Program-made: the position numbers and the translations under genes
Origin: Spongilla lacustris
Lineage: Eukaryota; Porifera; Demospongiae; Spongillida; Spongillidae
Length of the DNA stretch: 64,000 nt
NCBI GenBank assembly: GCA_949361645.1
Contig: OX442419.1
Coordinates: forward strand, 4,908,173-4,972,172
Reading direction: 5' to 3'
The notes under the pieces: generated by a model
The model's database searches: none
The model's input: only the letters and a program-made list of their open reading frames with translations
Told to the model about the DNA's origin: nothing
Part shown: one piece after another, positions 1 to 11,699 of the stretch
Numbering within the stretch: position 1 is the stretch's first letter
How the letters are laid out: each line of letters opens with the position of its first letter

Positions 1-435
1 AGTGTACGTAGGTGTAGCAATTAACGCTGTACGTAAATTTACATTCGATGCGTGCATGCCTGTGTAAACGTACAAAGCTATATTAATTTACGCCTTAATT
101 GCATCGGCTTAATGGTACGCACTGTATAAGCACACAGCAGGCCAGCTAGCTACACGTACATGTATCGGTTTGAGTTACTTGCGTATACAGCAAAGTACGT
201 CGGACGATCGATTGCTTTGGACTGATATGAAGCCAATTAACACCTGAAGATTATATACCGTAAAACCTAAATTATCATAATACGAGCATATTGGCAACGT
301 TGTTTTGATTTGCACTCTTATCCCACATGAACAATGAAATTAATTTATTTGCATCGATTTTAATTCAGTGTACATTGCACATCAGGAACCGTGATCGTAC
401 GTTGTGCGCAAACAGGCAAAACGAAGAGCACTAAA
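1..435. other. Left-edge sequence, no gene recognised
   Basis: AT-rich sequence with no coding pattern that I can support. The frame of the first BEN-gene exon stays open upstream to a stop at 361-363. A possible acceptor (CACATCAG) ends at 385, so a further upstream exon cannot be excluded. Confidence 0.4.
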
Positions 436-1628
436 ATGGAGACACTTGGAAAGCCCGATTTTTTGCCTATTTGTGAAACAGATTTTGTTGACGGGGCAGA
501 ATTTTTGATCAGTGAATATGGACAGGAATATCCTGTTACATTTTTATCTTTTTCAGGTGTTATACATTGGTGTCATGTGGATTGTAATTTCCATTTAGTT
601 TGTGTTTCTATTTAGACAAAAGACCCAAAAGAATACATCAACCCGCAGCAACACCAGCACTGTCTCAAATGCCAGCTGAAACTGAAATGCAACCTGATGA
701 TATTCCTACTGCTTCATCTCAGTTCTCCAAAACACAGTCTGCTCTTACGCGATCCACAAAGGTAATTCACAACACTGTAAAAGGCGTTTTGAAGAAAGCC
801 AAAGAAACATCTACCACAATATCAAAACCAGTAAGCATAATCTGTTCGATGATGAGAAATTTTCTAATCATACTGTATTTAGATACAAGACCACCATAAT
901 AAAGAAAATCAGTCTTTCTCAGGTCAAAATGTGATTTCAGGTCCTACGGTATGTTTCTTTTGCAGTGTCAAGAGTGATATATATAACTTTTCAGTGCATG
1001 CATGAGGAGAGGTTTGATAAAATTGAGAATCAACTGAAAGAAATCAAGAACATTTTGTTGAAGGTATGTAACTTCTTTTTCTATATGTTTGTATACAGAG
1101 AAACATGACAGTTTATTTTTGAAATCATAGGGTAATCAAAATGATGAATCCATTGATTTTAGTATGATCAACACTGATACACCCTATGCTGCGGCACTTT
1201 CACTCCTGGATGTATTTTTTACAAAAGAGGAGCTCAGTAAGTCGTTAGTGGTAAAGTCAAAGAAGAGCTCAAAACCAGCTTTATCGGAAGACAAGATGAG
1301 AAAACTGATTGGTATTTTTATATTGAGCAATATTTGGCTTAATTGATCACTTTTGGTTTTAGGCTGTGTGAAGAAACGATTTGGTGTCGACAGTTTCAAC
1401 ATGAGGGTACTGAAGAAAAAATGCAATCAAAAATGCAGAGACGTACACAGGGCTATGAAGCTTAGGTGTATTGAGTCTAGTAAAGGGGCCCACAGTGAAG
1501 TTGACAAAGCAAAAGCAGCAGAACGTTCATCTGGGGAGGGAGACAGTGAAGATTGTGAAGAGGAATCTGATCAGGATGAATCGGCTCTAGACGATAGTGA
1601 TGAAAAAGGAGACCTTAGAGCGGAGTGA
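436..1628 (+). CDS. BEN-domain protein, five exons (about 283 residues)
   Basis: I infer exons 436-556, 616-830, 995-1063, 1131-1311 and 1363-1628. All introns are GT-AG, 51-164 bp long, and the reading phase is kept at every junction (total 852 nt including the stop). The third exon is a short charged helix likely to form a coiled coil. Exons 4 and 5 encode a segment with the BEN-domain pattern: a helix with AAALSLLDVFFTKEEL, then a Lys/Ser linker, then LIGCVKKRFG and a Cys-rich end KKCNQKCRDVHR. BEN domains bind DNA or protein in chromatin and transcription factors and also occur in mobile elements. The C-terminus after the domain is strongly acidic (Glu/Asp/Ser). The first ATG is at 436; a further 5' exon is possible. 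No transposon ends were seen around it, so it may be a host gene, but dispersed BEN families exist and origin is open. The domain assignment is by eye. Confidence 0.65.
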
Positions 1629-2439
1629 CAGAATTCTTTTAAACTACATGCACCAATCGATATAGTCCAATGCAAGTGCATATATCAATGTATTTGTATT
1701 TGATTCAATTTAATCAGAGCATATATATTAAATCACGCACGAATGGTTGTGTGAAGAAACTTATATGATCCTCGAAAGATGCATGCATGTTTACCGTACT
1801 AGTTCTTTCAAGATCGATGCATGATTCACGCAAGAGTCCTGTGTACGATTCGCGCGCGAATCTTTCGTAAGATTCATGCGCGTAAACGTCCGAAAATCAT
1901 GCACGCTCATGCGTGACTGAATGCATGTTTCTTGCATGGTTCTTGCAAAGATCCATAGCATGGTCGTGCAAGAAATTTTTACTCGGGTGCATTAGCATCT
2001 TCCACAGCACTAAATAGAATTGCGGGTACTCCTCGGGTACTAAAGTGATATCGATTGATTATGATCGATAACATCACTCTTTCCCGATGAGCCAGTAAAA
2101 ACGGTTCTCACATGCTTAGTATCGCTCTGATATACTTACTTTCCACAGGTGTGAAAACTGTTCCACACTGTTCGCGTCATAAACGTCCTCATAAGCCTGT
2201 ACGTCGCTGTTGAATACCGTTATATGATTACCTTTCGCAGACGGATTTCAAAACGGAATGCACTAGCGCATAGCTGAACTAATGACCTGTCCGATTACTA
2301 AAAGTTGCCAATACAATAGTCGCTTCATGCAGTAACAGTTTTTTTGTGCGCGCGTATGGATTACGGTTGACTTTGTCTCGATACCTATAGTAGGTGGTAC
2401 GACATAGAGAAGAAGTCAAGAGCACCAATGATGGCATTC
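1629..2439. other. Non-coding stretch downstream of the BEN gene
   Basis: No gene seen. From about 1780 to 1980 there is a run of imperfect short repeats built on motifs such as TTCTTGCA, GATTCATGCGCG and CGTGCAAGA in both orientations. The rest is featureless up to the minisatellite. Confidence 0.4.
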
Positions 2440-3915
2440 TAATGAGACAAGATGGATGTGTGCACAGCTCTGGGTGTGCGCTGAGAGTGTCAAGATGGAT
2501 GTGTGCATAGCTCTGGGTTTGCGCTGTGACTGTCAAGATGGATGTGTGCATAGCTCTGGGTGTGCGCTGTGAGTGTCAAGATGGATGGATATGTACATAG
2601 CTCTGGGTTTGTGCTGTGAGTGTCAAGATGGATGTGTGCATAGCTCTGGGTGTGCGCTGAGAGTGTCAAGATGGATGTGTCAATAGCTCTGGGTGTGCGC
2701 TGTGGGTGTCAGATGGATGTGTGCCTAGCTCTGGGTGTTTGCTGTGAGTGTCAAGATGGATGTGTGCACAGCTCTGAGTTTGCACTGTGAGAGTCAAGAT
2801 GGATGTGTGCATAGCTCTGGGTGTGCGCTGAGAGTTTCAAGATGGATGTGTCAATAGTTCTGGGTGTGCGCTGTGGGTGTCAGATGGATGTGTGCCTAGC
2901 TCTGGGTGTGTGCTGTGAGTGTCAAGATGGATGTGTGCACAGCTCTGAGTTTGCACTGTGAGTGTCAAGATGGATGTGTGCATAGCTCTGGGTGTGCGCT
3001 GAGAGTGTCAAGATGGATGTGTCAATAGCTCTGGGTGTGCACTGTGGGTGTCAGATGGATGTGTGCCTAGCTCTGGGTGTGTGCTGTGAGTGTCAAGATG
3101 GATGTGTGCATAGCTCTGGGTTTGCGCTGAGGGTGTCAAGATGGATGTATGCATAGCTCTGGGTGTGCGCTGTGAGTGTCAAGATGGATGTATGCATAGC
3201 TCTGGGTGTGTGCTGAGAGTGTCAAGATGGATGGGTCAATAGCTCTGGGTTTGCGCTGAGAGTGTCAAGATGGATGTGTGCATAGCTCTGGGTGTGCACT
3301 GTGAGTGTCAAGATGGATGTGTGCATAGCTCTGGGATTGCGCTGTGACTGTCAAGATGGATGTGTACATAGCTCTGGGTGTGCGCTGTGATTGTCAAGAT
3401 GGAGCTCTGGGTGTGAGCTGTGACTGTCAAGATGGAGCTCTGGGTGTGAGCTGTGACTGTCAAGATGGATGTGTGCATAGCTCTGGGTTTGTGCTGAGGG
3501 TGTCAAGATGGATGTATGCATAGCTCTGGGTGTGCGCTGTGAGTGTCAAGATGGATGTATGCATAGCTCTGGGTGTGTGCTGAGAGTGTCAAGATGGATG
3601 GGTCAATAGCTCTGGGTTTGCGCTGAGAGTGTCAAGATGGATGTGTGCATAGCTCTGGGTGTGCACTGTGAGTGTCAAGATGGATGTGTGCATAGCTCTG
3701 GGATTGCGCTGTGACTGTCAAGATGGATGTGTACATAGCTCTGGGTGTGCGCTGTGAGTGTCAAGATGGAGCTCTGGGTGTGAGCTGTGACTGTCAAGAT
3801 GGATGTGGGCATAGCTCTGGGTTTGCGCTGAGAGTGTCAAGATGGGACGTGTGCATAGCTATGCACACATCCATTCACAGTGATTGTGAGTGGATGTGTG
3901 CATAGCTCTGGCACA
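2440..3915. repeat. 43-bp minisatellite array
   Basis: More than 30 tandem copies of a unit of about 43 bp, containing GTCAAGATGGATGTGTGCAT followed by AGCTCTGGGTGTGCGCTGTG. Copies differ by point changes and a few short deletions, for example the shortened units near 3400-3450. A block of several units near 3147-3370 recurs almost unchanged near 3507-3730, so there is a higher-order repeat of about 360 bp. Short open frames across it are repeat artefacts. Confidence 0.9.
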
Positions 3916-4636
3916 GGGCACTGACGGTTCGTTCATTTACTGCATTGGTGGCAGGTATGACAATGGTGAGCTTACAGTGCATGTAATGGTTTCTGTTCAG
4001 TATGCAGCATGCATGCACTTACATGCCCACATTCATTGTCTCTGTCGAAGCTGCTGCAACCATGCTAAGAGCATCGCAATGCATGCATGCTTTGTTAACG
4101 AATCCAGAAGTACTAAATACTGTATCCATGTACCCTCTCATTGGTATCTTTAACTAGACTGCAGTAGCGCAATAGAAACATAAGACGGCATCTTCTTCAA
4201 GGTAATGCAACCATGCAGCGGTACTTTTCATACTACGAGGAACAAAAGCTACAACGCTTACTACCAAACTGCCTCATGCAAACGAAACATGGAAGAATTC
4301 GGGTACAGATCACAGGACTAGTAGTGTTGGAGCATTTGCTCCATCATGACCGCATTCTTGCAATATGACACCACTACTCCTGCTCGCTACTAGCACTTGA
4401 GTAAAGTATTACTGGAGCTGATATTCTTCAGTATTGATTACCACGCACTTAATTTTATGTCTTACAGAAATTTTGGGGGGGCTCATGCCCCCCTAAGCAC
4501 CCCCTTATCTACGGCCTTGCCAAAGCACTTCTAGTAATGTTGCACACAATCACATACACAAGCACACATCACACATATGAATAAATGATACAATAAGTGC
4601 ACATTACACAGAGCCACATGCACCATAGTAATACGT
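3916..4636. other. Intergenic stretch, nothing recognised
   Basis: No coding, RNA or transposon signature that I can support. A GGGGGGGCTCATGCCCCCC hairpin lies near 4474-4493; this resembles the G/C-rich ends of other elements in the window but is isolated here. Confidence 0.35.
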
Positions 4637-5105
4637 AAAGGTAGTGGTAGGTAAGGGGAGGAGTAGGAGTAGTGGTAGGTAAGGGGAGGAGTAGGGGTAG
4701 TGGTAGGTAAGGGGAGGATTAGGGGTAGTGGTAGGTAAGGGGAGGAGTAGGGGTAGTGGTAGGTAAGGGGAGGAGTAGGGGTAGTGGTAGGTAAGGGGAG
4801 GAGTAGGGGTAGTGGTAGGTAAGGGGAGGAGTAGGGGTAGTGGTAGGTAAGGGGAGGAGTAGGGGTAGTGGTAGGTAAGGGGAGGAGTAGGGGTAGTGGT
4901 AGGTAAAGGGAGGAGTAGGTGTAGTGGTAGGTAAGGGGAGGAGTAGGGGTAGTGGTAGGCAAGGGGAGGAGTAGGGGTAGTGATAGGTAAGGGGAGGAGC
5001 AGGGGTAGTAGTAGGTAAGGGGAGGAGTAGGGGTAGTGGTAGGTAAGGGGAGGAGTAGTAGGGGTAGTAGGTAAGGGGAGGAGTAGGGTAGTAGTAGGAA
5101 TAGGG
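4637..5105. repeat. 28-bp G-rich minisatellite
   Basis: About 16 tandem copies of a 28-bp unit built from GTAGTGGTAGGTAAGGGG plus AGGAGTAGGG. Each unit has two runs of four G and two GG pairs on the + strand, so the array has strong quadruplex potential. Because 28 is not a multiple of 3, the open Pro/Leu/Thr/Tyr-rich frames on the minus strand repeat every three units and are not genes. A GT microsatellite follows at about 5137-5157. Confidence 0.9.
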
Positions 5106-5169
5106 GTAGGCATAGTTTCATTTACAATGTAGCTTGGTGTGTGTGTGTGTGTGTGTGCATGCTGTAGTA

Positions 5170-6985
5170 AACCCTTGAATAAGTACGACTAAAGCGGGTG
5201 AGGCGTGCGGAAGGAAGGCCCCTTGTTACACTACTGCAGTGTTGCATGCACTGGAGTGTAGGGACGGGTCAGTTACATGTTTTATAAGTACGCGGGGGAG
5301 GGAGGGGATTGAGCTCAGCCCACACACACTCTACTATGTATCACACAGAGGCGCATGTCACATACATGTATAGAGGCACTCATCACCCAACAAGCACATA
5401 TATCGCACAGGTACACAAATAAACATTAAAGTCCACACATCTCAACGTCAATACATACCACCTACCACTTAGTCTACATGCATTTTAATTACACCACACA
5501 TCCCATACATCTCCATCGTGTTCCTACATCACCACTGAACACTTCCTTTTTCACCATCATCCCTCCCCCACCCTCCATCACAACAACCCACCCACCACTA
5601 TACCTCCATCACCACTATACCTCCATCACCATGTACCCAATCACCACTGTGTTATACATCTTCTCCCCACTCACCATCACCCCAGCACCTCCATTTTTCA
5701 TCACATCACCACAGTACCCCTCCATCCACCGAGCATCCAACTGTCAACAACTCTCCAAATCACCTAGCACACAACGCAAACTATACTCAAACACGCTGCA
5801 TCACCCATTACATACGCTAAACACATGAAACAGTCCACCCCTCCACCAAAAGTAATTGTAGGTGTGTGGGGGATATACATGTATATGAAGCTTGTGTGAG
5901 CAAAGTTAAAACAAAACTTGAAATGCAGTAAAGCTTCATTAGTGGCCTAGAAAATATGTGAATGGGCCAAAATAAGCTGCTCCTACAGATAAAGGCGTAA
6001 TATAGAGTATGCGTGCAATAACTAGAACTAAAGGGGGTTGGGCAGGTGGAAGGAAGGCCCCTTGCGTTTGGCCAAACATTCTAATATGGGGAAGTACCCT
6101 TGTTACACTACTACAGAGTTACATGCCACTGGAGCATAGGAATGGGTCAATGAAATTAAGTACGCGGATGGGCAGGAAGAGAGAGGGGGGTTGAGCCCCT
6201 CAGCCCACACATACATGTACTCTATGCCTATACATGCATGTATCACACACATATCACAGAGAGGCACTCATGACCCCATAAGCACTATCACACAGGCACA
6301 CATAACATTCTAACGTCCACACACCATGTAAAATAAATTTCCCAAGGCCTATACATACCACCTACAATTTCCCACCACATAGTCTACATAAAATCTTATC
6401 ACTCTATACATCTAGCAAATCACCATCTGTTCCTACACCACCACTGTACCCTTCCCCTTTCACCATCATCTCTCCACCCATCCATCACAACTGTACCCTC
6501 ACCTACCATCAACACTGTAACCTCCACCCACCATGATACCTCCATCACCACACCTCTCCATCACCCAACCACAACTGTGTTCTACATCACTATTTCACCC
6601 TCTCCCCACCCACCATCACCCCAATACCTCCACTTTTCATCACATCACCACAGTACCACTCCCACCATACAACTGTCAACAACTCTCAACATGATGTCAT
6701 CTAAATTCACCTAGCAAACAACACAAACTATATTCAAACAAGCTGCATCATCCATTACATAAGCTAAACGCATGAAACAGTCCACCCCTCCACCAAAAGT
6801 AATTGTAGGTGTGTGGGATATGTATGAAGCCTGTGTGAGCAAAGTTAAAATATACCTTGTAATGCAGTAAAGCTTCATTAGTGGCCTAGAAAATACGTGA
6901 ATGGGTCAAAAAGAAGCTGCTCCTATAGATAAAGGCGTATTCAAACAGAATATAGTATGCGCGTGCAATAATTAGAACTCACTCC
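5170..6985. repeat. Direct tandem duplication, unit about 0.9 kb
   Basis: Two diverged direct copies, roughly 5185-6030 and 6020-6985. Shared landmarks are GGAAGGAAGGCCCCTTG (about 5210 and 6048), a C/A-rich Pro/Thr-like low-complexity core with many CACCATC and CCTCCA motifs, and the ending GCAGTAAAGCTTCATTAGTG (5925 and 6863). No protein is recognised. The open frame at 5478-5828 comes from the CACC-rich sequence. Confidence 0.75.
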
Positions 6986-7222
6986 AAACTCTTGGTCAGC
7001 TGCTGTTTATCATATTTCTAGCTCTAGCGTAACACAAGGACATTTGTAAAATGATACATAAGAAAACAACTCGGCATTTTCCTAGTTGAGGTTCCGTCAT
7101 TAGTATTCATTGCTACTAAGAGGTTTTCCTATTGCTCTGTGATCATGAATATAATTAACATTCAAGAGGTCAAAAATAATAGAGGCCAAATCTGGTTTCG
7201 GCGTTGAAAACTCATCGCTAAA

Positions 7223-7237
7223 CAGTGGCGTAGCGAG

Positions 7238-7268
<31 letters not shown>

Positions 7269-7961
7269 ATTGCCCCCGGGCGCCGACCTAAGGGGGGCGC
7301 CAAAATGCCTAAGATGTTTACTATAAATAGCATTGCAATGCGTACCGGATAATAAGCCGAGGAAAGGCGTATGTTAATGCTCTTATGTTTATTGATTAGA
7401 AACAGCAAGTCTGTGCATACTATTGATGAAATTGTGATTTTATTCGTATAATTGGAGCTCAATTTTGGAACAAGAAATTAAGCAGCAGGGCGCCCGCCCC
7501 CCCCCCCCCCCCCCCCCGGCGCGGTAGTTAAATATGATCGGAATATTAGACTATGGATCGTTGAGCGGATATACCGTACATCGGTTCAATAACGTGGCGT
7601 GCAGAAAGTCTGGAAGAAAGTTATTTACTATTCTAACTGGTTTTAGCATGTTCAACGCTATGTTTTGTGATTTTAAAAGTGCGAAAGTTGCAAAGCGGCT
7701 GGGGCGGAGCCCCAGACCCCGCTTACTGGGATAGACGTGTCCCGCTACGCCACCACTTTTCCCCCGCACCACAATCCTGGATCCGCCCCTGACTTGGCCA
7801 AACGCAAGGGGAAGTAGTCGGATTTGGCCAAACTCGAGGGGACCCCCCCCCCCCCCCCCCCCCTCCAGTATTCGGGTGAATGGTCTTGGGCTTGGGGGGG
7901 GGGGGGGGGCGCCATTAGTGCATTTTGCCCCCGGGCGCCCAACACCCTCGCTACGCCACTG
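7223..7961. mobile_element. Non-autonomous DNA transposon, hAT-like ends
   Basis: The left end CAGTGGCGTAGCGAG at 7223 is matched by its reverse complement ending at 7961 (CTCGCTACGCCACTG). Both ends continue into G/C tracts and the motif CCCGGGCGCC. The flanking 8-mers are TCGCTAAA on the left and TCACTAAC on the right, 6 of 8 identical, consistent with a decayed 8-bp target duplication as in the hAT superfamily. Internally it has poly-C tracts at 7497-7517 and 7843-7863 and the phrase AAAGTTGCAAAGCGGC, which is shared with the insertion at 19761-20440. No transposase is encoded. Confidence 0.65.
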
Positions 7962-8008
7962 TCACTAACAGGGTAAAGCTTTTTGCCTCAGCTCAACCTC
8001 ACCCGCCG

Positions 8009-9213
8009 CCGATCCCCCCCCCCCTCCCCCCCCCCCCCCCCGGTACCGCCGCCGCTTCACTTACCCGCCTATTTTAACTACGTGCACCAATAAGGGCAAC
8101 TAACGCAGTCCTTGGTAATGCTATGTTGTACACCCTCACCTTAATCAGCAGTCGTGCCGCATACGAACAGCTCAGCCGCTATATTTTGCTCCACTAATGT
8201 CTAACAAAAACTATAGTAGGCACTAGCCTAACCGTGTGCTCAACAGCATCTCTAGCTACTTTAATATGTACATAGATCGCAGTGGATCTTTTCCCGATCC
8301 CTACAGATAATTCTACGCCGAGTCTTCCAATTCCCATGGGCGGACGCAGGGGGGGAGGGGGAGGGGGGGTAAAGGGTAGAGAGTAAGGTAAAGGGGGGGG
8401 GGCGTCGCCCCCTCCCGCTCCAGCTAAGGGATATGGGATATGGGGGAGCGCTCCCATTTGGGGTCGAAGCTTTTGCAAGTTCCACGTTATGAACAATACG
8501 GAATTTCATAGTCTCGTCCCCAGACCAATATGACGTAACGATTATCGCTGTCTATACTGTTTACAGCGATAATCGTTACGTCATATTGGACTGGGGACGA
8601 GACTATGAAATTCCGTATTGTTCATAACTTGGAACTTGCAAAAGCTTCGACCCCAATGGGGGAGCTTACAGCGCTCCCCCATATCCCTTCCCCATATCCT
8701 TTAGCTGGAGCGGGAGGGGGCGACGCCCCCCCCCCCCCTTTCCCTTACTCTCTACCCTTTACCCCCCCCCCCCTCCCCCCTGCGTCCGCCCCTGGGAATT
8801 GAAAGACTCGGCGTAGAATTATCTGTAGGGATCGGGAATTGTTTATTTAATAGCTACGATCGTAATAGAGTATGTAATACGTCACGTGAGTTAACTCGTG
8901 TTCGTTTCAACTAAATAGTCTACACTGAAAGATCCACTGCGATCTATGTACATATTAAAGTAGCTAGAGATGCTGTTGAGCACACGGTTAGGCTAGTGCC
9001 TACTATAGTTTTTGTTAGCCATTAGTGGAGCAAAATATAGCGGCTGAGCTCGGCGCACTGACCTACGCGATATGTTCGTATGCGGCACGACTGCTGATTA
9101 AGGTGAGGATGTACAACATAGCATTACCAAGGACTGCGTTAGTTGCCCTTATTGGTTACAGGGTAGGCGCGGGTGAGGCGGTGACGGTACGGGGGGGGGG
9201 GGGGATCGACGGT
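8009..9213. repeat. Foldback element, two arms of about 0.55-0.65 kb
   Basis: A long inverted repeat centred near 8556. The inner arms CCAATATGACGTAACGATTA (8524) and its complement (from about 8564) are separated by a loop of roughly 14 bp. Outward, both arms share AGTCTCGTCCCCAG, the segment with GCGCTCCCCCATAT, GTGCTCAACAGCATCTC and GTTGCCCTTATTGG, and both end in poly-C or poly-G next to GATC (about 8012 and 9206). The right arm has an extra stretch of about 95 bp near 8838-8932. Short open frames here mirror each other between arms and are not genes. Confidence 0.85.
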
Positions 9214-9639
9214 GATAATATATACATGTATTTGAATTAGGACTGAAAATACGAAAGTCCTGTCTTTGCATCGGAGCCGATGAATTTCTATACAAAGTAG
9301 GGATTGCAACAAAGCACAGGTCTTATAATACGTAGAAGATACTGTACTAATGGTAGAAAGAAACTTGCCACTACACATATTGCTTCTGCTTTTGTTAACA
9401 TCGTATCTCTTACGAAAATATTCTACGGTCTGGCACGAATATTTAGATTAGCCCGGGTAATCGGTATCGGTTAATGAAATTCCCGTACAGTTTCGGACGG
9501 TGCTGTTTCAAAATATTCATCCTTCCGGTGATCATGTATGCACGTTTCGTTATCTACACGGATGCGTGACTGAATCCGATATTTGCAATGACCCGCGAGC
9601 GGACGCCTGAATTGCTGTGCTAGCTGTTATAGGTATATG
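9214..9639. other. Intergenic, nothing recognised
   Basis: No coding or repeat structure that I can support. Confidence 0.35.
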
Positions 9640-9845
9640 GCTGTCTGCCACAGCTGCATAGGGTCCACTTCATGGGTGACATAGGTTTTACCACAAGCTT
9701 TTCCTTTTGTGACGTACGGTTCACTCCATACACTGCTCATATAGCTATGGCTGTATTCATAGGTACTAGCTACAGGGTACTCCACATGAGGTTAACCCCA
9801 TAGCTTTTTATGTGGGGTCATATGGAGAAATGTGCGGTCACGGGA
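9640..9845. repeat. Small outlier block of the 139-bp satellite
   Basis: Diverged monomers with the diagnostic phrases GGTTCACTCCATACACTGCT, TAGCTATGGCT and GGTTAACCCCATAGCTTTTT, in the same orientation as the main forward array at 39.2-60.0 kb. Confidence 0.7.
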
Positions 9846-9929
9846 ATTAGCGGTATGTACAACTAACCGCATATGGGCAGTATAGGAGATTGTATGGAAA
9901 ACTCAAGAAAATCGTATGTTCTGCTTCAA

Positions 9930-10600
9930 TCTTATGCATTTGATGATTTGCCCGACAAGTTCTATAAGATATAGGACATGGTACAAATTGTCACGATTTT
10001 TTCAAAATTTCTAGCCCCTTCCTGTGGGTTCCCTTGATTTCTTTGCTTTTGGCTTGATGACATTGGAATTGATACCTAATTATCATATTCCATCTCATAT
10101 ATCTGTTGTATCTAATGTGGTAAGGGATTTGCCCGACATGTCCCCAAATCTTGAATCTATGGACATAATTATCGAGTATTTTTCAGATTTTTGCTATGAT
10201 AATTCCCGGTTCCTCTGAATTTTCTATTCATGCACTAAGATCTGCGTACATTTGCACCGATCATCATCACGTGCGCATCTCAAATGATGAACCTATCTCG
10301 TACCCAGACAGAAAAAATTATTCTGACATCATCACGTGCGTTCAACTATTTGTGGAGGAAGAACCACGCCCAATTGGCCTCGTGCCCAATAAATATTCCG
10401 CTATCTTCGTGGGCGTTATATCGATCGACTATGAAAGGCACAAACCTTATATTATATAAATTGCAGCTCGATCGCGAGTTTTGACTCTGAGATTCTGCGA
10501 GTGTTTATTAGGCATTGCTGATACCTCTTGATCATCGGGTACCGATGCTGATGGTTGGATCCGCCAGTCCACTTAAGTTGGAGGGTATGTGGCGCATCAG
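9930..10600. other. Intergenic with a short direct repeat
   Basis: GATTTGCCCGACA occurs near 9946 and again near 10126 with related AT-rich sequence after each copy, which suggests an old tandem duplication of about 180 bp. ATCATCACGTGCG also occurs twice (about 10262 and 10329). No gene is recognised. Confidence 0.35.
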
Positions 10601-10603
10601 CTC

Positions 10604-11091
10604 TAGTCTCGTTCCCAGACCCTATTTGTTGAGAAACAAGGCCCCGCTCAGCAAGTGCTGGAATGTCGGCGGCATGCACCAGAGATCTATGTTATCTCTG
10701 GCGGCACCAATTAGATTACAGGTGTATGCTTGGAATTTGCCCCGTGCGGGCGATGCCGGGATTTGACAATATTTGACCGACGTGCAGTTGGTTAGGTAGG
10801 AACAGTTTGACCAGATATATATAGAGTATTTGACGTTACAGCCACACCTACATGTATAATGTACATCGATAGTTAAATCCTCCCTTAGATAGGGAGGATT
10901 TGACAGCATACCGCGTATTCGTAATTGTTTGATATGACGCGCGATGTCGAATCCAATGTGCTTAATGTACTTGTGCGCTCAGACTCGCCTGGAATCTGAT
11001 TGGTGTCGTCGACATTCCAGCGTTTTCAACCGAATAGCGTTATAGCAGACCTTGTTTCTCAATACGTTGGTCTGGGTACGAGACTACATCA
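10604..11091. mobile_element. MITE-like element with inverted ends
   Basis: The left sequence AGTCTCGTTCCCAGACCC, followed by TTGTTGAGAAACAAGG, is matched in inverted orientation at about 11047-11091 (CCTTGTTTCTCAA, then GGTCTGGGTACGAGACT). The interval has no coding capacity. It contains a small perfect hairpin near 10877-10902 (AATCCTCCC and its complement). The terminal motif AGTCTCGTNCCCAGAC also occurs inside the foldback at 8009-9213. Confidence 0.55.
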
Positions 11092-11365
11092 GCTCTCATT
11101 ACTATACTATAGCAGCTTGGTACAGGCACAAGACTAAATCGATCATCATAAGCACTCTACCCTCAATTATATCTCCTTATTTACTTAATGCAAAAATTGT
11201 GTACATCAGTTTTTTTATTTTATTCTTTATTTTTTTAATTTATTTTTTTAATTTTATTATAATAATAGTAATAATAATAAAAAAACTTAACACAAAATGC
11301 TAAGTATACAATAACACAACAAACCCCCCCCCCCCCCCCCCCCCCCTATTAAACACCCCTCCCCC
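11092..11365. other. Low-complexity AT stretch and poly-C tract
   Basis: T-rich and AAT/ATA-rich DNA from about 11205 to 11285, then 23 consecutive C residues at 11324-11346. No gene. Confidence 0.7.
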
Positions 11366-11647
11366 CTAAAAGTCAGTCCTGGTAAGAGTAAAAAGTGTTC
11401 CTATTATGGAGGCAGCATTGCCCCTTTGTACAGCCACTGAAAGACGTTGGAGCAGGTAGCTGTAACTTTTTGTGTCACCAGTTGTGGCTGAGAGCCTGTG
11501 ACCTAGGAAGATCAGGGAAAGAGGGCCAACTACACCTGATGTTTCATAGGCAATAGGGGTGAAACATATGCCTGGCTGTCCCTCCAGATATGAGTATTTG
11601 ACCTTTTTCCGGTCCTCTGCCTGACTGGCGACAGCACTTGATGCCAT
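11366..11647 (-). pseudogene. Non-LTR retrotransposon polymerase, C-terminal fragment
   Basis: The minus-strand frame ends in a pattern I recognise from the extreme C-terminus of animal LINE-type reverse transcriptase ORFs: a CFTPIAYETSGVVGP-like segment, then a long helix, then YLLQRLSVAVQRGNAASI. Everything upstream (reverse transcriptase palm, endonuclease) is missing, as expected of a 5'-truncated or fragmented copy. The poly-C tract at 11324-11346 lies just beyond the 3' end. No autonomous function is expected. Confidence 0.7.
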
Positions 11648-11699
11648 AGTGGACTGTGCCAGGTAAAATACATCAGTTGCACCATAACCAAGTTTCTTA

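Noticed and set aside
2440..3915. Possible CRISPR-like direct repeat array
   Set aside because: Units are contiguous with no unique spacers, and the context is a eukaryotic genome; it is a minisatellite.
4531..5121. Pro/Leu/Thr-rich frames of 169-196 codons on the minus strand
   Set aside because: Translations of the 28-bp minisatellite.
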